Below are positions 6,443-7,220 of a stretch of DNA of 7,220 nt, in pieces. Location of the stretch: positions 1 through 7,220 of the forward strand of contig JARFQC010000001.1 of the NCBI GenBank assembly GCA_029287965.1. The letters run 5' to 3'. The stretch comes from Arenicellales bacterium (GTDB lineage: Bacteria > Pseudomonadota > Gammaproteobacteria > BMS3Bbin11). Below the pieces are notes generated by a model. It had not been told where the DNA came from. It made no database searches and saw nothing but the letters and a program-made list of their open reading frames with translations. Every line of letters starts with the position of its first letter. Position 1 is the stretch's first letter. The translations under genes and the position numbers were made by a program.

Positions 6443-7220
6443 ATGAAAACAATACCCACCGTTTTCCTGATATTGGCTTTGATGATTTCACCGTTCTCAA
6501 TGGCGGGTGAACTACCCCAGGTCAGCTGGGCCACTGCAACTGCGGGGGGTGGGTTTCAGCTGTTCGGTAAAGCCCTGGCGGAAGTGATCGAGGCCACGGA
6601 TAGCAAGCTCGATGTCGACGTTCTGGCTACCAGGGGTAGCCGGCAGAACCTCAAACTTCTCGAGGCGGGCGAAGTTGATGTCGGCCAGGTCGAGGGTAAC
6701 GCTGCACGTATCGCCCTGGACGGGATCGGGCGGCCACAAGCGAATCTCAAGGTGCTTTCAGTCATGTACCCGAATCCCGGCATGTTCGTGGTGCGAGGTG
6801 ACTCGAGCTATCAAAGCATCGAAGATCTGAAAGGTCACCCGATAGCATTTGGTACCCGGGCATCCGGACTGCGTATTTTGGTCAATGATGTACTGGATGG
6901 CCTGGGGCTGGAGCCGGACAAGGACTTCCAGCAGATCATACTCAAGAAGGCAGCGGAAGGCCCGAAGCTGGTGCTCGACGGGAAGGCGGCGGCCTTGTGG
7001 GGTGCAGGTATCGGTTGGCCCGGATTTGTAAAAGTTGCCAATGGTCCAACTGGTGGAAGATTTATTCCGCCTTCTCAGCAACAGATCGAGCTAATCCTTG
7101 AAAAGCATCCGCACCTGCAGAATATGGTCGTGCCTGCCGGTACCTACAAGGGTCAAGTGACTGACATTCACTCCATCGGTTTATGGTCGTTAATACTGGT
7201 ACGACCTGATCTTGATGATG
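6443..7220 (+). CDS. TAXI family TRAP transporter solute-binding protein (3' partial)
   Basis: The frame is open from ATG 6443 to the window edge (259 codons visible; family members are usually a little over 300, so the C-terminus is missing). Residues 1-21 form a Sec signal peptide (MKTIPT, hydrophobic 7-18, SMA before a likely cut at 21/22). The mature part opens with WATATAGGGF (29-38), the glycine-rich TAXI motif at the start of the periplasmic binding fold. Next come EAGEVDVGQVEGN (74-86), a VVRGDSSYQSIEDLKG block, and AFGTRASGLR (135-144), in place of the more common GxxGSGT ligand loop. The role is to capture a solute in the periplasm and hand it to a fused TRAP permease; dicarboxylates or amino acids such as glutamate are typical ligands for characterised relatives, but the ligand here is unknown. 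No TRAP membrane subunit is visible; it may lie beyond the right edge, or the protein may be an orphan. Confidence 0.9.
   Translation, partial: MKTIPTVFLILALMISPFSMAGELPQVSWATATAGGGFQLFGKALAEVIEATDSKLDVDVLATRGSRQNLKLLEAGEVDVGQVEGNAARIALDGIGRPQANLKVLSVMYPNPGMFVVRGDSSYQSIEDLKGHPIAFGTRASGLRILVNDVLDGLGLEPDKDFQQIILKKAAEGPKLVLDGKAAALWGAGIGWPGFVKVANGPTGGRFIPPSQQQIELILEKHPHLQNMVVPAGTYKGQVTDIHSIGLWSLILVRPDLDD

Noticed and set aside
6758..7081. 107-codon open frame on the - strand
   Set aside because: Antisense to the TAXI coding frame, which has a signal peptide, strong ribosome binding site and family motifs.

Overview
The window looks like chromosomal DNA from a Gram-negative proteobacterium, most likely a marine or environmental gammaproteobacterium. 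This rests on a tripartite-type RND efflux pair with a secreted adaptor, a TAXI-type TRAP solute-binding protein, mixed ATG/GTG/TTG starts and a moderate GC content. The lineage is an inference from gene types; no rRNA or other phylogenetic marker is present. All supportable genes lie on the + strand.

Layout: (1) bases 1-792 hold the 3' part of a DsbA-fold protein of the 2-hydroxychromene-2-carboxylate isomerase / kappa-GST type. (2) After a short spacer with a stable GC-rich stem-loop, two overlapping genes (882-1253 and 1246-1590) encode small membrane proteins of the DUF1622 type. They resemble each other and are very probably translationally coupled. (3) A gap of several hundred bases (1591-2030) has no full gene. 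It holds a sigma70-like promoter, a six-codon mini-ORF with a strong Shine-Dalgarno, and a 15-codon ORF that reads like the start of a twin-arginine signal peptide and then stops. This is probably the relic of a lost gene, or less likely leader peptides. (4) Bases 2031-3143 (possible start 1953) and 3165-6302 encode an RND periplasmic adaptor and its 1045-residue inner-membrane permease, 21 bases apart and clearly an operon. (5) After a 140-base spacer with an excellent ribosome binding site, a TAXI-family TRAP solute-binding protein starts at 6443 and runs off the right edge.

How they work together: the adaptor and permease should form a proton-driven exporter spanning the envelope, but no outer-membrane channel gene and no regulator is visible, so a TolC-like partner would have to come from elsewhere. 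The TAXI protein belongs to an uptake system whose membrane subunits, if linked, would lie downstream. The DUF1622 pair and the isomerase-like protein show no evident functional tie to the transporters. No CRISPR array, tRNA, rRNA or intact mobile element is seen. The most notable points are the tandem DUF1622 genes, the truncated Tat-like leader, and the reduced set of charged proton-relay residues in the RND permease.
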